From: Terana coerulea
Lineage: Eukaryota > Basidiomycota > Agaricomycetes > Polyporales > Phanerochaetaceae
Assembly: GCA_024811115.1 (NCBI GenBank)
Contig: JAKOGH010000569.1
Location: 1-21,661 of the forward strand
Length of the DNA stretch: 21,661 nt
Direction of reading: 5' to 3'
Shown: in pieces, positions 1-9,172 of the stretch
Position numbering within the stretch: the first letter of the stretch is position 1
How the letters are laid out: each line of letters begins with the position of its first letter
Translations under genes and position numbers: made by a program
The notes under the pieces: generated by a model
Seen by the model: only the letters and a program-made list of their open reading frames with translations
The model's database searches: none
Told to the model about the DNA's origin: nothing

Positions 1-214
1 AATGACCAAGAGGTCGAGATAGAGACAAGGCCAGAGAGTCAAAGTGCTAAGTGTCCGAGAGCGTGGGAAGAATTGAGCCGCATTTGGGCGCTAAGCGCCG
101 GGATCATCGGAATGAAGTCCAGAGGCTCTGGGGCTGCTACCAGGCTGTGTATCTGTGCTAAACAAATGCGAGAAAATGAAAAATAATACTACATATGTGT
201 GTCCGTCTGCGACA

Positions 215-840
215 TTACCCCTCGCTAAAGTTCATTGTCCTCGATGGACCGTGTGCCTCAAATCTCCTCTCCTCCCATACAAACTCTGATGATCCAGTGT
301 TGGTAAAGTTTTCTAAAAGTTGCCCATGGCAGGGTTGCAAATATAGCGGCATTGATGTGTCGGGCTGCGTTGGGATGTGACTTGTGGAACATTTTGATGG
401 CTTCTGGGGCATTTTCAAAGTTCTTTGCCGGTTCTCAGGAGTTTCAACCCGAGCTATAGCCTTTCCATTTGATGAGGTATTGGAATTGCCGGCGGAAGAT
501 TCTGCTGTCCAGAATTTCCTCCACCTCGTACTCTTCTTCTTCTCTGACTGTAACAGAGGCTGGGAGCGGTGGTAAGACTTTATTGACTTTGTTATCCTTC
601 CAAGGGTGAGAGCCGGTTGACGTGGAATACATTGTGGATTTTCAGGGCTATCGGTAGTTAGAGCTTGTAGTCCTGATCGCCTACTCTTTCTAGGATCTCG
701 TAGGGTCCCAGCTGCTTAGGTCCCAGCTTGCAAGAGGCTTGATGCACCTGCACATTGCGGCTGTCCAGCCAGACTTTATCTCCGATGTTGAACACTTTAG
801 GTAGAGGGGCCCCAGCAGACATCTCCTTTTTGTAGTTCAA
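215..840 (-). pseudogene. Integrase C-terminal domain and chromodomain remnant
   Basis: At 658-840 the minus strand reads FNIGDKVWLDSRNV and LGPYEILERVG, the SH3-like integrase C-terminal domain typical of gypsy elements. At about 444-560 it reads EEEEYEVEEILDSR, QFQYLIKWKGYS, the two blocks of a chromodomain that in chromoviruses targets insertion to marked histones. After a frameshift the usual downstream tail is recognisable (KNAPEAIKMFHKSHPNA). Several frames are needed, so this is a relic. The chromodomain call is secure from the YLIKWKGY signature. Confidence 0.88.
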
Positions 841-1650
841 AGAGCAGCCTCTGCATCCTTACGTGTCTGGGCCAGTAGTTCTGCTCGAGAGTCTGCTGCC
901 AGTACATTGCTGCGTCCTCCTGCTGAGATCATAAAGTCTGGTTAGTAGCCGTACAGCACTTCAAACGGCGATCGGCGGTGAGCTGAGTGTACTTTAGAGT
1001 TAAGCGCAAACTCGGCAACTGGTATAAGCTGAGCCCAGTCGTCTTGTTGCTGCGAGGTGAATAGCTGGAGGTACTGCTCGATCTCCTAGTTGGTGCGCTT
1101 TGTCTGCCCGTTCGCCTGAGGGTGATAAGCTGTAGTAAGCTGGCTGTTAATTCCTAGCCTCTTGTACAGTGCTGTGATGACCTTAGCTGCAAATTGTGGT
1201 CCTCGGTCTGATATGATCCCTCATGGTAGTCCGTGAAGTCTGAAGAGCTCTCATTCCAAGAGTGATGCAATTTCCTCTGGCGTTACTGAATTGTTGGCGA
1301 GCACAAAGTGTCCCTACTTGGTGTACAGGTCGACAATCGTCAGGATGGCATTGTAGAACTGTCCATCCAGGCTCTTTGACAAGGGAAGTCCTGTTACCAA
1401 GTCTGCTCCTACAATTTGCCATGGTCCTTCTGGGACTGCGATTGGAAGTGGATCAACTTGTGGGTGGGACACCAGCTTAAATTGCTGGCATTGTTTGCAT
1501 CCTTTCACATACTGGTCGACAAAAGTTTGCATGAGTGGCCACCAGTAGTGTTGGCTAACCAGTTCGTATGTTCCGTCTCATCCTGGATGTCCAGCCATCC
1601 TTCCATCGTGACATTCCGCTAAGATCCTCCTCCTTATCTCCAGGTTGTCT
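840..1650 (-). pseudogene. Ty3/gypsy integrase (HHCC finger and DDE core) remnant
   Basis: The minus strand encodes a retroviral-type integrase, which inserts element cDNA into the host genome. The HHCC zinc finger is visible at about 1480-1620: the GHPG histidine, the SQHYWWP histidine, then CKQCQQF. The DDE core follows: first Asp in GADLVTGLP near 1410, second Asp in ISDRGPQF near 1200, and the Glu in EIEQYLQ near 1080. A stop codon sits immediately before that Glu. Other stops lie after LYTK and in the ELFRLHGLP region. The triad residues survive but the frame does not. Confidence 0.88.
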
Positions 1651-1999
1651 GATACGTATAGCTTCCCTCGGTAATACACCAATCCATCCCTTTCCTTCCA
1701 TTCCTTCTACCCGTTGAGTAATCATTGTGCTCTCATCTTCTTCAATCCCTTCAGTGCCTCTACCACTACTGCTTCTCTTTGTCCTGCTTTCCTAATATCT
1801 CCCTCTACCAAACTCCCTTCTATCACGACTCCTTCTGTTGTAGCTAGTATGACGGGCGGCATTGATGGTCTGTGGGTGCCTTGGAACTAACACTACTTAT
1901 TCTCAGTTGTCTTTAGCATCTGAGACTTCTGGCGCTGCGTGTCATTGCATCCGACTTTCCTTGTGACTTGCCTGGGCAGTGTGCTATCTCCATGTGAAA

Positions 2000-2853
2000 T
2001 CGTGATAGCCAGAGGGACCATCTGGCTTGTTGGCGGGTCAGATTCTGGGCTTTTGTCTAGTACTCGAGGTTCTTATGATCTGAATAGACAATGACCTTGG
2101 GAAGTCCTTCCAGGTAATGCTGCCACTCCTTCAGAGCTCTGACGATTGCCAAGAGTTCCTTGTTGTAGATTTCATAGTTGCACTTTGCTGGTGACATTGT
2201 TTTAGAACAGAATGCAACTGAGTGCATGAGGTTGTCGTCTCCCCGCTAGGACAGGTATCCTCCCATTGCAAAGTTTGATGCATCTACTTGATCTCTGTCT
2301 CCTGATTGGGTCATACATTGCCAGGATTGGCGCCGTGACGAATGCTTTGCACAGGTCATCAAATGCAGACTGTTCTGCTGGTCCCCATCGCCAGGGTGTG
2401 TCCTTCTTGGTCAAGTCGTTCAGAGGGCGAGCTTGATGCAAAAGCCTTCGATAAACCTTCGGGTAGAAGTTTGCGAAGCTTAAGAATCCTCGCATATCCC
2501 GAAGGGTTAGAGTGGGCCACTCAGCGATTGCTCGCACCTTGGCTAGGTCCATTTTCACCTCTCCAGCTCGAATGACCATGCCCAGATATTCGATCTCCTC
2601 TTTGTCAAACTCACACTTCTCTGGCTTCAAAAACAGATCGTACTCCTTCAGCCGCCGCAGGACTTTGTGGGTAGTCTCCGGTGTCTCCCGGGTTGCTGCT
2701 ATAGATCAGGATGTCATCCATGTAGACCACCATTTTGTTTGCTGCTATCAGGTCCGCAAAGATTGCATTTATGAGTGGCTGGAAGGTTGCTAGTGAATTC
2801 ATCAACCCAAAGAACATGACCTTCGGTTCGAAGAGTCCCCTGTTTGTGATGAA
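2000..2853 (-). pseudogene. Ty3/gypsy reverse transcriptase and RNase H remnant
   Basis: Minus-strand translation from 2853 gives the RT stretch FITNRGLFEPKVMFFGL, then the catalytic motif YMDDILIYS near 2710-2730, the usual YxDD active site copying element RNA into cDNA. After a frameshift near 2630 it continues through the RT connection (KPEKCEFDKEEIEYLGMVI). RNase H follows at about 2000-2300, with ASNFAMGGYLS and [18 protein letters not shown]. In-frame stops include the codon after GGYLS and the one in the LEY-TKAQ segment. The N-terminal half of RT is absent. Domain identity is clear from motifs; the copy is plainly non-functional. Confidence 0.9.
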
Positions 2854-3354
2854 TGTATCACAAAACTACAATACTCACTTGCTGGGATGACTTGAAAGAG
2901 GTGGGGAAAGCAGAGGGGCTTGAGTAGAGCTAATAGAGTAAATATAAATCAACGATGTTGTTGAGTCTGGGGTTTAGCCCACAGACCAGCCTCCTTATAT
3001 ACATGTATAAAGGGACCCCAAACACTATCTAAGACCTTCAATACCATATGCTGACTGATACAGTCAGGTGATGTCTGACTAAGGCTCTAGAGCACACCAC
3101 TGCTCTAACTCCCTTATCAGATCTGACCCAGCTATCATGCTAACATCAACACTATCTAGATGTCCTAATCGAGCTACTGTACACTACCAGTCCATGATGT
3201 CATACTGACATCATACTGAGGTCATAGTCCAGAACAGTTCCAGACTAAAGTCCTAGATCCTATGTCTGTATAAGGCATATCCCTGATGTCCATGCGACAA
3301 GCACATGGCAAACTGATGTAGCGTCTTGTAACGCTGTGTGACGACTTGGTGACA
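2854..3354 (-). repeat. Gypsy-type LTR, ~501 bp
   Basis: The stretch is bounded by TG...CA on either strand (TGTATCACA at the left, TTGGTGACA at the right). It has no coding potential and abuts the gypsy RT fragment. Read on the minus strand it holds a TATA box (CTTTATACATGTATATAAGG, 2993-3012 on the plus strand) followed by a CT-rich stretch, as expected of U3-R-U5. Inside are a 7-bp-arm hairpin (3051-3067) and a tandem triplet of ~11 bp units related to TGATGTCATAC (3195-3227). The flanking 5-mers (ATGAA left, TGTCC right) do not match, so there is no target duplication. The exact ends are inferred from TG/CA and the RT boundary. Confidence 0.6.
3195..3227. repeat. Three tandem 11-bp units inside the LTR
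   Basis: Three consecutive 11-mers (TGATGTCATAC, TGACATCATAC, TGAGGTCATAG) differ at a few positions. Two also form an inverted pair around TGATGTCA/TGACATCA, which resembles bZIP (CRE-like) sites. They could be LTR enhancer units, but that is inference. Confidence 0.45.
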
Positions 3355-5554
3355 TGTCCCGTGACTTGATGTTACGCTCTAAGCACTGTAGACTAGTGCT
3401 AAGGGAAATTTGTGACAAAGAGGCTCTGGAGGAATCTGCAGGCTCATCTGAGGATGACTATGAGGAGCCGGTAGGCAAAGAGAATGATGCAGAGGACAAG
3501 AGAGACGAGGAAATGTCATTGGAAGGTGATGACAGCGAGATTGAAGTGGTCATCAAGTAAGCTAAGTCCACAAAAGTTGCAAAGCTTGGTCGGAAGGATG
3601 TCGAAGAGCTGAAGCACGCCATGGAGAAAGATGCCAGGGAGAACATAGTTGTGGGAAATAGAAGGAAGCCTGGATCAGATGTTGACAGTTGTGTCCATTC
3701 CTAGCTGTCTGTCCCACATAATGCCAACAGCGCTGATCTGCCACTTCTCAGTGCAAGAACTACAAAGAAAGCCAAGAGGGCCTTGAAGCCCTCAGCACTC
3801 ACCAGCAAATGGCACGCCAGGAAGCAGCTTGAGTCTACACCGCTGTCTGCTGCTCAGGACTTGGATGCTGTGCCCCAGCTGCTAACCTAGAAGCTGCTCC
3901 TCCTGTTGCCCAGTGATGAGGCCGGCGATAGAGCAAACGTCGCACATATCAGCGTCAATGACTACGGTAGGATTGAAGATCTTGACGACTCAGCTGAGAG
4001 AGCAGTTGCTGGGTTGCAGCAGCCAGCAAGCTGTAATAGAGGCAGTGCTTTGTTCTACAAGGAAAGAGCGTCAAACACGGTCGCAAAGGTAAGTATATAC
4101 TGTCTGTAAGATTCTCACTCACAAAATGCGGCTATAGGCTGGCTTGCTAGTAAAGATCAAGACGTCTGTGGCCGGCGCCCGGATGATCGTCGGGGCAAGA
4201 ACGGGCGCAACACCAAGGCAAAAGTGAACGCACTGACGACCGAGCTACGAGAGCAGTTCGGTGAGAAACTTGTGCCTCTGGCGAAGGAGCTTGCAGGTAC
4301 CTTACCATGGGAACCCCTCACCGCCGCAAATGTCAAAATGCTGCTTGACGAATGCATTGGTACCTCCGAGGCAGACAAGTATGATGTTATGAAGGACAAT
4401 CCCCTTATGAAACTTGTAAGCCCTATGTTCATCTGCATGAGCACCGCTCACCTCAGGTCACAGGTTACCTTCCATGTCAGTAGCTGGCGAAATGGTATCG
4501 GCGAGGCCGCACTACAGACCATCAAGAATATGATTAACAATGATAAATTTCTCGACTAGCTGACAAAGATTGCGGAATTTGTGACTTACCTCCTGGGCAA
4601 CGAGGAGGTCAATGCCCTGTTCTACTATGAAACTTGGGGTGACAGTCGGAAGAAGTCGGTACGTGTTGAATGCGCTCTTCAAGTCTGAGTCAGTTTTGCT
4701 GATCGAGGTGAGCAGCGCGGCTTGTAGAAGTGCAGCACATACAGCGGCGTACACTCCTACCAAGGCCTAGAGGAAGCTAGGATGGTTACTCACCTGTAGG
4801 TTGGTTGATACACACGTTAGTGGGTTGAGAGTTATATGAGTCTTGTTATGTATAGCGCAGAGAGCTGCCTTATATACAATACAGAGTGGCTGTACTACAA
4901 ACAGACACAAATAGATACCAGGACAATAGACAATAAGGATCGTCATGGTGGAACCTGGTAGAACAATAGAAAAGATATGAGCAAAGCGCTTATGGCGTCT
5001 ATCTGACTCAATACGGCTCTTGGCGCCCCATTTCAGAGTCGCTTCCAACATCCGCTTATCCTCGCCACCCACGCCTTCCACATCTCAACAGTTTTGCTCC
5101 CAGCACTCACTCGAGGACGCAAGCTTCAGCTCGGCGCGTGGCGCTCTCATTCACTCCATTCGCAGTAAGTACTAGTTTTTCATGCTGTGCCACATGTCAG
5201 TGTATTTACCTCACAACAGTGCGATTAGGTTCACCAGGCTCTTCGGTTTTGGAAGATGGGGGAATTTGTGAAGCCCAACGATAGATCCTCGCACTACTCA
5301 AAGCAGAACTGGGGGCGACAAGAAGGTCGTGCATCAGCTCGGTCATGGCAGGACAACCATTGAACATGCTTACACTGCGTCTCGGTGGCTTTGGACTATC
5401 AACAACTTCACAGAGGACCGCTGGCAGGCAATCCTGGGACAGCACAATGGAGTATGTTGAGAACGTGCCCGAGGCTGAGATCCCAGAGCCTAACACTGGT
5501 GACACGTCCTCAAGTGGGCCAGAGGCGAATGATTTTGAGCTACTTTCGGACTGA
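3355..5554 (+). pseudogene. Broken multi-exon gene of an unrecognised fungal family
   Basis: One reading frame runs from about 3354 to an intron at 4089-4137 (GTAAGT...CTATAG, 49 bp). It is interrupted by in-frame stops at 3558, 3702 and 3888. The N-terminal part is acidic (SSEDDYEEP, DDSEIEVV), then lysine-rich. After the intron comes a conserved-looking helical part: LLVKIKTSVAGARM, then in another frame EQFGEKLVPLAKELAGTLPW and NPLMKLVSPMF, to QTIKNMINNDKFLD and a stop at 4557. It continues as FVTYLLGNEEVNALFYYETW, a frameshift near 4655, and VLNALFKSESVLLIEV. A copia-like LTR (4795-5090) splits it. The tail resumes with HAYTASRWLWTINNFTEDRW and an acidic end finishing at 5554. At least three stops and three frameshifts show it is dead. 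It resembles multi-copy hypothetical proteins of Agaricomycetes, but I cannot name a domain with confidence. Confidence 0.65.
4795..5090 (-). mobile_element. Probable Ty1/copia-like solo LTR inside the pseudogene
   Basis: On the minus strand the stretch starts TGTTGAGATG and ends CAACCAACCTACA, giving TG...CA ends. It carries a TATA box (GTATATAAGG at 4869-4878 on the plus strand) with a short leader behind it. It has no element coding region. It separates two parts of the same broken gene, so it is best read as a solo LTR left after recombination. The 5-mers at the proposed ends (TCACC and GTTTT) do not match, so the left boundary is uncertain by about ten bases. Confidence 0.55.
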
Positions 5555-6242
5555 TTAGGGCTTTTGTACCTCATCCTGTATCCACCCTAGTCTACTATAT
5601 GCTGTATGTATTCCTGTATGCACAATGTATGCGTATTGTACTATGCGCTCTATGTTTTTCTGGACATCCTCACGTGTGTATGTGAACTTCCAGGTGTTCT
5701 TATAGGGCGTCTTTTCCGCGTCTTTTGGGTCTTGCCAGAAGACCTGTCATCTTCAGAAAGATAGGTACATGGCTTTTGGTAAGACACCGGGCGGCTTACG
5801 GGCTTTTGCATCTTATTGGTATTTTGGTCTTCTAGAAGACCAAAAAGACACCTGTCATTTTACTGATGTATAGAAAGCCGTTGGATTGTATGGGGTGGAG
5901 AGGAGACTTTTGCCATGTGGCCCAATGACAAGAGGATATGTGCCGCTAGATGGACCGTAGAGCCCAGGTGGTAGTGGTATTCCGAGATCTTGTTCACATG
6001 TTTCTCACAGAAAGCTCAAAACTTGTCCAACTACGAGGCAATGGATGACCTGAACAGCATAGCGAATCTCTCAAACAGTCCAAATTGATATGCACCCCAC
6101 ACAACAGCAGCAATTAAACTTGTTATCCTAACACTACATTCGATTACCTTGACGACCCTGCGCCGGCATACGGTTACGCTCCTGTTTCTGATATGAGGAT
6201 GACGCGTAGCGAGAAATGCGAGAGCTTCATTTCAACGCTGTT
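5555..6242. other. Non-coding stretch with related inverted repeats
   Basis: No supported coding region. The first ~100 bases, rich in TATGTA/TGTATG, look like 3' flank of the pseudogene. Two related inverted repeats occur: GGTCTTGCCAGAAGACC at 5728-5744 and the perfect palindrome at 5822-5845, which shares GGTCTT...AGAAGACC. Both lie just before CCTGTCAT. Their relation suggests an old short repeat or transposon end, but no element boundaries were found. Confidence 0.4.
5822..5845. repeat. Perfect 24-bp palindrome
   Basis: The 24 bases are identical to their own reverse complement, centred on TCTAGA, with arms TTTTGGTCTTCT and AGAAGACCAAAA. A related imperfect copy lies ~90 bp upstream. Confidence 0.85.
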
Positions 6243-6247
6243 GGCGT

Positions 6248-6611
6248 TGTTACGGACAGAATTATTTCTTTTATTCGAACGATTAGCAATATTGGCTCGG
6301 TTCGCGACTCATGACTCACCTCGCCCTGTGCCCTATGACTCAGCCAGCGCGAGCGTACCCTGCGCCCTGCCCAGACTCATCTACTAGTCTCAACACTAGT
6401 ACGGATACGTAGTATGCTCTCCCACGCCACCATCTTGTACAGTAGTATAAAGATCGACCAGTCAAGGCCTCATAGCCTTAACTGCGATCTCTTTGTTTAT
6501 TAACATTGATATCTCTGGTCAGTCTCTGCGTGCTAGAGGGAAACCTCCGTAATAGCCCTCAGAGTCGCATTGAGTGTCCAGCTCATTGCGCAACGACCTT
6601 TGGTCTTAACA
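6248..6611 (+). mobile_element. Solo LTR with 5-bp target-site duplication
   Basis: A 364-bp element starts TGTTAC and ends TTAACA, so its ends are an inverted pair (TGTTA...TAACA). It is flanked by the exact 5-bp direct repeat GGCGT at 6243-6247 and 6612-6616, the signature of LTR integration. Inside is a TATA box (TATAAAG at 6446-6452), ~200 bp from the left end, giving plus orientation with ~165 bp of downstream R-U5. No internal coding region remains, so the element was lost by LTR-LTR recombination. Copia versus gypsy cannot be decided from the LTR alone. The clean duplication suggests a fairly recent event. Confidence 0.85.
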
Positions 6612-6616
6612 GGCGT

Positions 6617-7167
6617 GGTCGAAAGTCTGCTCTGGGTCTTTGATCAGCAGCCATTTGGACATGTACAGCCGACCACGCACGAGGAACGTGAGATCGCATA
6701 CCATATGTCATACTTATTGCGACATTGATTTGCTACGTTCCATGTACTGGTTCCCTTAATTCAGTACGACCTTGTTCGTCAGCTGTGTGGCGGTACCGTG
6801 CTCACTGCTCTACGTCACCGCGACGAATCGCGGAAGCTATGAAGCTTGTCCGAAGCCTAAGTTCTGGCTCACCCGTCGCGTGATTTCGGCCGTTCATTTC
6901 CATTTGCTTTGTGAGCCCGAGGCACGAAACGACGACAATCATAGCGGGATACAGTGCCTTCCAGCCGAAATCATGACGGGGTTATTAGAAGCGATTTTAC
7001 AAGTGAGAGAGGATGTATAAAAACGCACCGTAAACTGTGCCCCCACCTGTGCAAGGACATGTATGGTCTGACTACCACTTGCACTGACTCCAATGAATAC
7101 AATCTAGAATGGGCAGATTAACAGCGTTCTCGAATACGGGACACCGGAACTGTACAATGGTAACACA
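6617..7167. other. Intergenic stretch, no gene seen
   Basis: Open frames here are short, lack family motifs and lack convincing splice signals. The right end is the 3' flank of the minus-strand 7TM gene. After that gene's stop at 7168 the same frame stays open for ~37 codons, which may be its lost C-terminal part. Confidence 0.4.
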
Positions 7168-8081
7168 TTACACTGCACCTGATTCTATCAGGAACATCAG
7201 AACTATGTGGTGTAATGCGTTGCGTCTCCCTATGATGGCAATCACTTCCTTGTGGTACCGCCTGTTTTGATAACAATACATACAAGCCCTCGTACGTAGG
7301 TTCACATGGCAACTCACCAGTATTTAATGCCATTTAATGCTACGGAGGTTACGTTTGTAAGGAGGCCCGCGGCTCCGAACATTGTCAACGAAAGCATCGT
7401 AACGTAAACTGATGCAGTAGGCGCGGCAACTACTACTAAAGTCCATACAGCTAGACCTACCGAGCAAATGGTTAACACACACGGCCATATACAGCATGCC
7501 ACGGGAAATACGCACCCAGACTGCAGGCCCAAAAGCATACCGGCGCGATGATCGCCGTCGTTTTGCGTTCCCAGAGCACCCAAGCCCTCCAGATAACGAC
7601 GGGATCACCCACTAAATTCTGTTTGCAAGTAGTCAGTGCATGTCCACACGAGAGAGTGGAATACCGTGCGTTTATGACTGCGATGCGCGTGTTCAAGACC
7701 GAGTTCGGGAGCCCGTCCCGCGACGCAGGCAACCGGCCTCCGTTCTTCAAGAAGGTATAAAACGTGAAGGAGCAGACACCGGCGAAATGCACAGTGGCCG
7801 GTGTAAACACCAGCATAATAATGCTGCAGAGAATATGCGTAGATCTTGTCTTATCTCTTTTGCTACTGCAAAAACAATGCCCGGTTGTTTGAGTATTTTA
7901 GACAACATGCGCGCGTGAGCACTTACAGCAGTTACCTCAAGGCCGTGGCCAAGACAACAAGGTTTATTCCTGCATAGCTGTAAGCTGATGTCACCGCCCC
8001 AATAATGAATATGCACGGACCGTACATCAGGGCTTCAGCCAACATCGAGGATAGCTGCGCCCTTGCCTTAGTGAAGACCAT
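7168..8081 (-). pseudogene. 7-transmembrane protein gene, truncated in TM6
   Basis: Four exons fit on the minus strand: 8081-7936, 7865-7516, 7456-7318 and 7261-7168. GT-AG introns are 70, 59 and 56 bp and all three junctions keep frame. The protein starts MVFTKARAQLSSMLAEALMY; an upstream in-frame stop supports this ATG. TM1 is IFIIGAVTSAYSYAGINLVV. TM2 is HILCSIIMLVFTPATVHFAG. TM3 contains GDPVVIWRAWVLW, a hallmark of a large Agaricomycete 7TM family of unknown, GPCR-like topology. TM4 is IIAPVCFWACSLGLAVWTLVV. TM5 ends GLLTNVTSVALNGIKYW. TM6 is cut at ESGAV by TAA (7170-7168), where such proteins normally continue through TM7. About 15 extra residues before QNLVGDP look like a retained intron (GTATTC...AAACAG) one base out of phase. 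The gene is therefore probably inactive, although the exon skeleton is well preserved. Confidence 0.72.
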
Positions 8082-9172
8082 GCCAGCAGCTACCGATATC
8101 CAGCACTAGGAGAGGTGGAGCAAAGCGTTCGGTGGTGCTGCGAGTCCTCCAATGGTCAGACTGGGTCAAGACTCGACGCACCGTAGCAAGGCAGAAATTA
8201 TATACTGCTCCGAGAACAACCCCTGAGCGGCTCAGCGCTGCACACATCCGCGGATTTCTCGCATGAGCGTCAGATTTTCGATATCATGAGTGGAAATCGT
8301 CACTTGCCAATGTTCGCTAGACCGATAGGCGGGTTCTGTTCGAGACCATCCGACGATGACGAGAAGACCTGAACCGCCAAGCATGCGTCATACGAGCGGC
8401 ATACGGACCTCAGCGGCGTAGGCAACGGTCATACAGACTCTCTCGACGCCGTGTCGAGCTCACTTTTGCTTTTTTGGTAGCACACGCCCTGAGTATCATG
8501 TTGCTTCGGTCACACGGCGGCCGTGCACGGGCGCGTGTACTAGCGGGAAGCGTCAGTATGACAAGCCTTACAGAGAACTAACGTCGACTTACAACAATGA
8601 GTCCTTGTATTCCAATGTAGGCACAGACTGTGGTGGCAGTGGGTGCGCCGCCCTGCGGTGATCTGGCTGAGTGCATGACGTTTCGGCTGCACAATTCCAA
8701 TCGTTAGCGACTGGCTGGCGACGAAAGTCCACCTGTAAGATGACGGTTTCATCACTAATATGCAGTCATTGGCGCAGAGAGCTCAAAGAGGGTGCGGAAG
8801 GTGTGCCTTCTATTATATGAGACAGTGATGGTGTACTGCTTAAACATACCATTCACGGCGACCGGGACGAACGCCCCGGCTATTTCCGATTAGCGCCCGT
8901 TGTGAACTTGGAACATGACCGCTAGGTAAATCACTGTCTAGATTTGGTCTGGATCTCCGTAAGTTAAAACCATCAGGCTTGCATAAGGCATGGCAGTTTA
9001 CTCTTAGATCACAGAGCATATACCTTGCGATTGATTTTCACAGATGTATAACTGCGTAGAGCGAACCAATTCCCAGAGCGTGGCAGGGACTGGCGGAAGG
9101 CGCATCATGAAAATACGACTATTTCTACGTAAGTCCGAATGGAATTGCGTTACACACTCAAGGAACAATCTT
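8082..9172 (-). other. Inter-7TM spacer with possible gene remnants
   Basis: No intact gene. On the minus strand some pieces look formerly coding: a segment with GAPTATTVCAYIGIQGLIV (~8590-8680) followed by a good intron (GTAAGT...CCGCTAG, 8592-8540), and GLLVIVGWSRTEP near 8330-8375. The hydrophobic character would fit a third, lost 7TM gene between the two recognised ones. The frames do not join, and no family motif such as GDxxxIWRxW is present, so this is weak. Confidence 0.25.

Larger units (their letters stand above)
1..2853 (-). mobile_element. Decayed Ty3/gypsy (chromovirus-type) retrotransposon, pol 3' part
   Basis: On the minus strand this stretch reads, from high to low coordinate, reverse transcriptase, RNase H, integrase zinc finger, integrase core, integrase C-terminal domain and chromodomain. 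That is the Ty3/gypsy order, with RT before integrase, and the chromodomain places it among fungal chromoviruses. Gag, protease and the N-terminal part of RT are missing: coding similarity begins abruptly at about 2853, next to an LTR. The frame is broken by many stops and frameshifts, so no polyprotein can be made. The end of pol lies near 215-270. Positions 1-200 look like 3' untranslated sequence and include the short inverted repeat GGCGCTAAGCGCC at 87-99. No second LTR is visible, so the 3' LTR would lie left of the window if it exists. Confidence 0.9.

Noticed and set aside
3354..3560. A short complete acidic protein of 68 residues
   Set aside because: The same frame continues as coherent coding sequence beyond the stop at 3558, and the first codon overlaps the LTR edge. 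It is a fragment of the larger pseudogene.
4512..4763. Minus-strand 83-codon open frame with helical look
   Set aside because: It is antisense to coding-like sequence of the plus-strand pseudogene (FVTYLLGNEEVNALFYYETW), which explains its composition.
4767..5081. Minus-strand 104-codon open frame
   Set aside because: It lies almost wholly within the copia-like LTR and crosses its TATA region; no protein motif.
8592..8700. Fungal pheromone precursor or other small gene near the 7TM genes
   Set aside because: I looked for a short ORF ending in a CaaX motif and found none. The hydrophobic piece here does not end in a suitable C-terminus.
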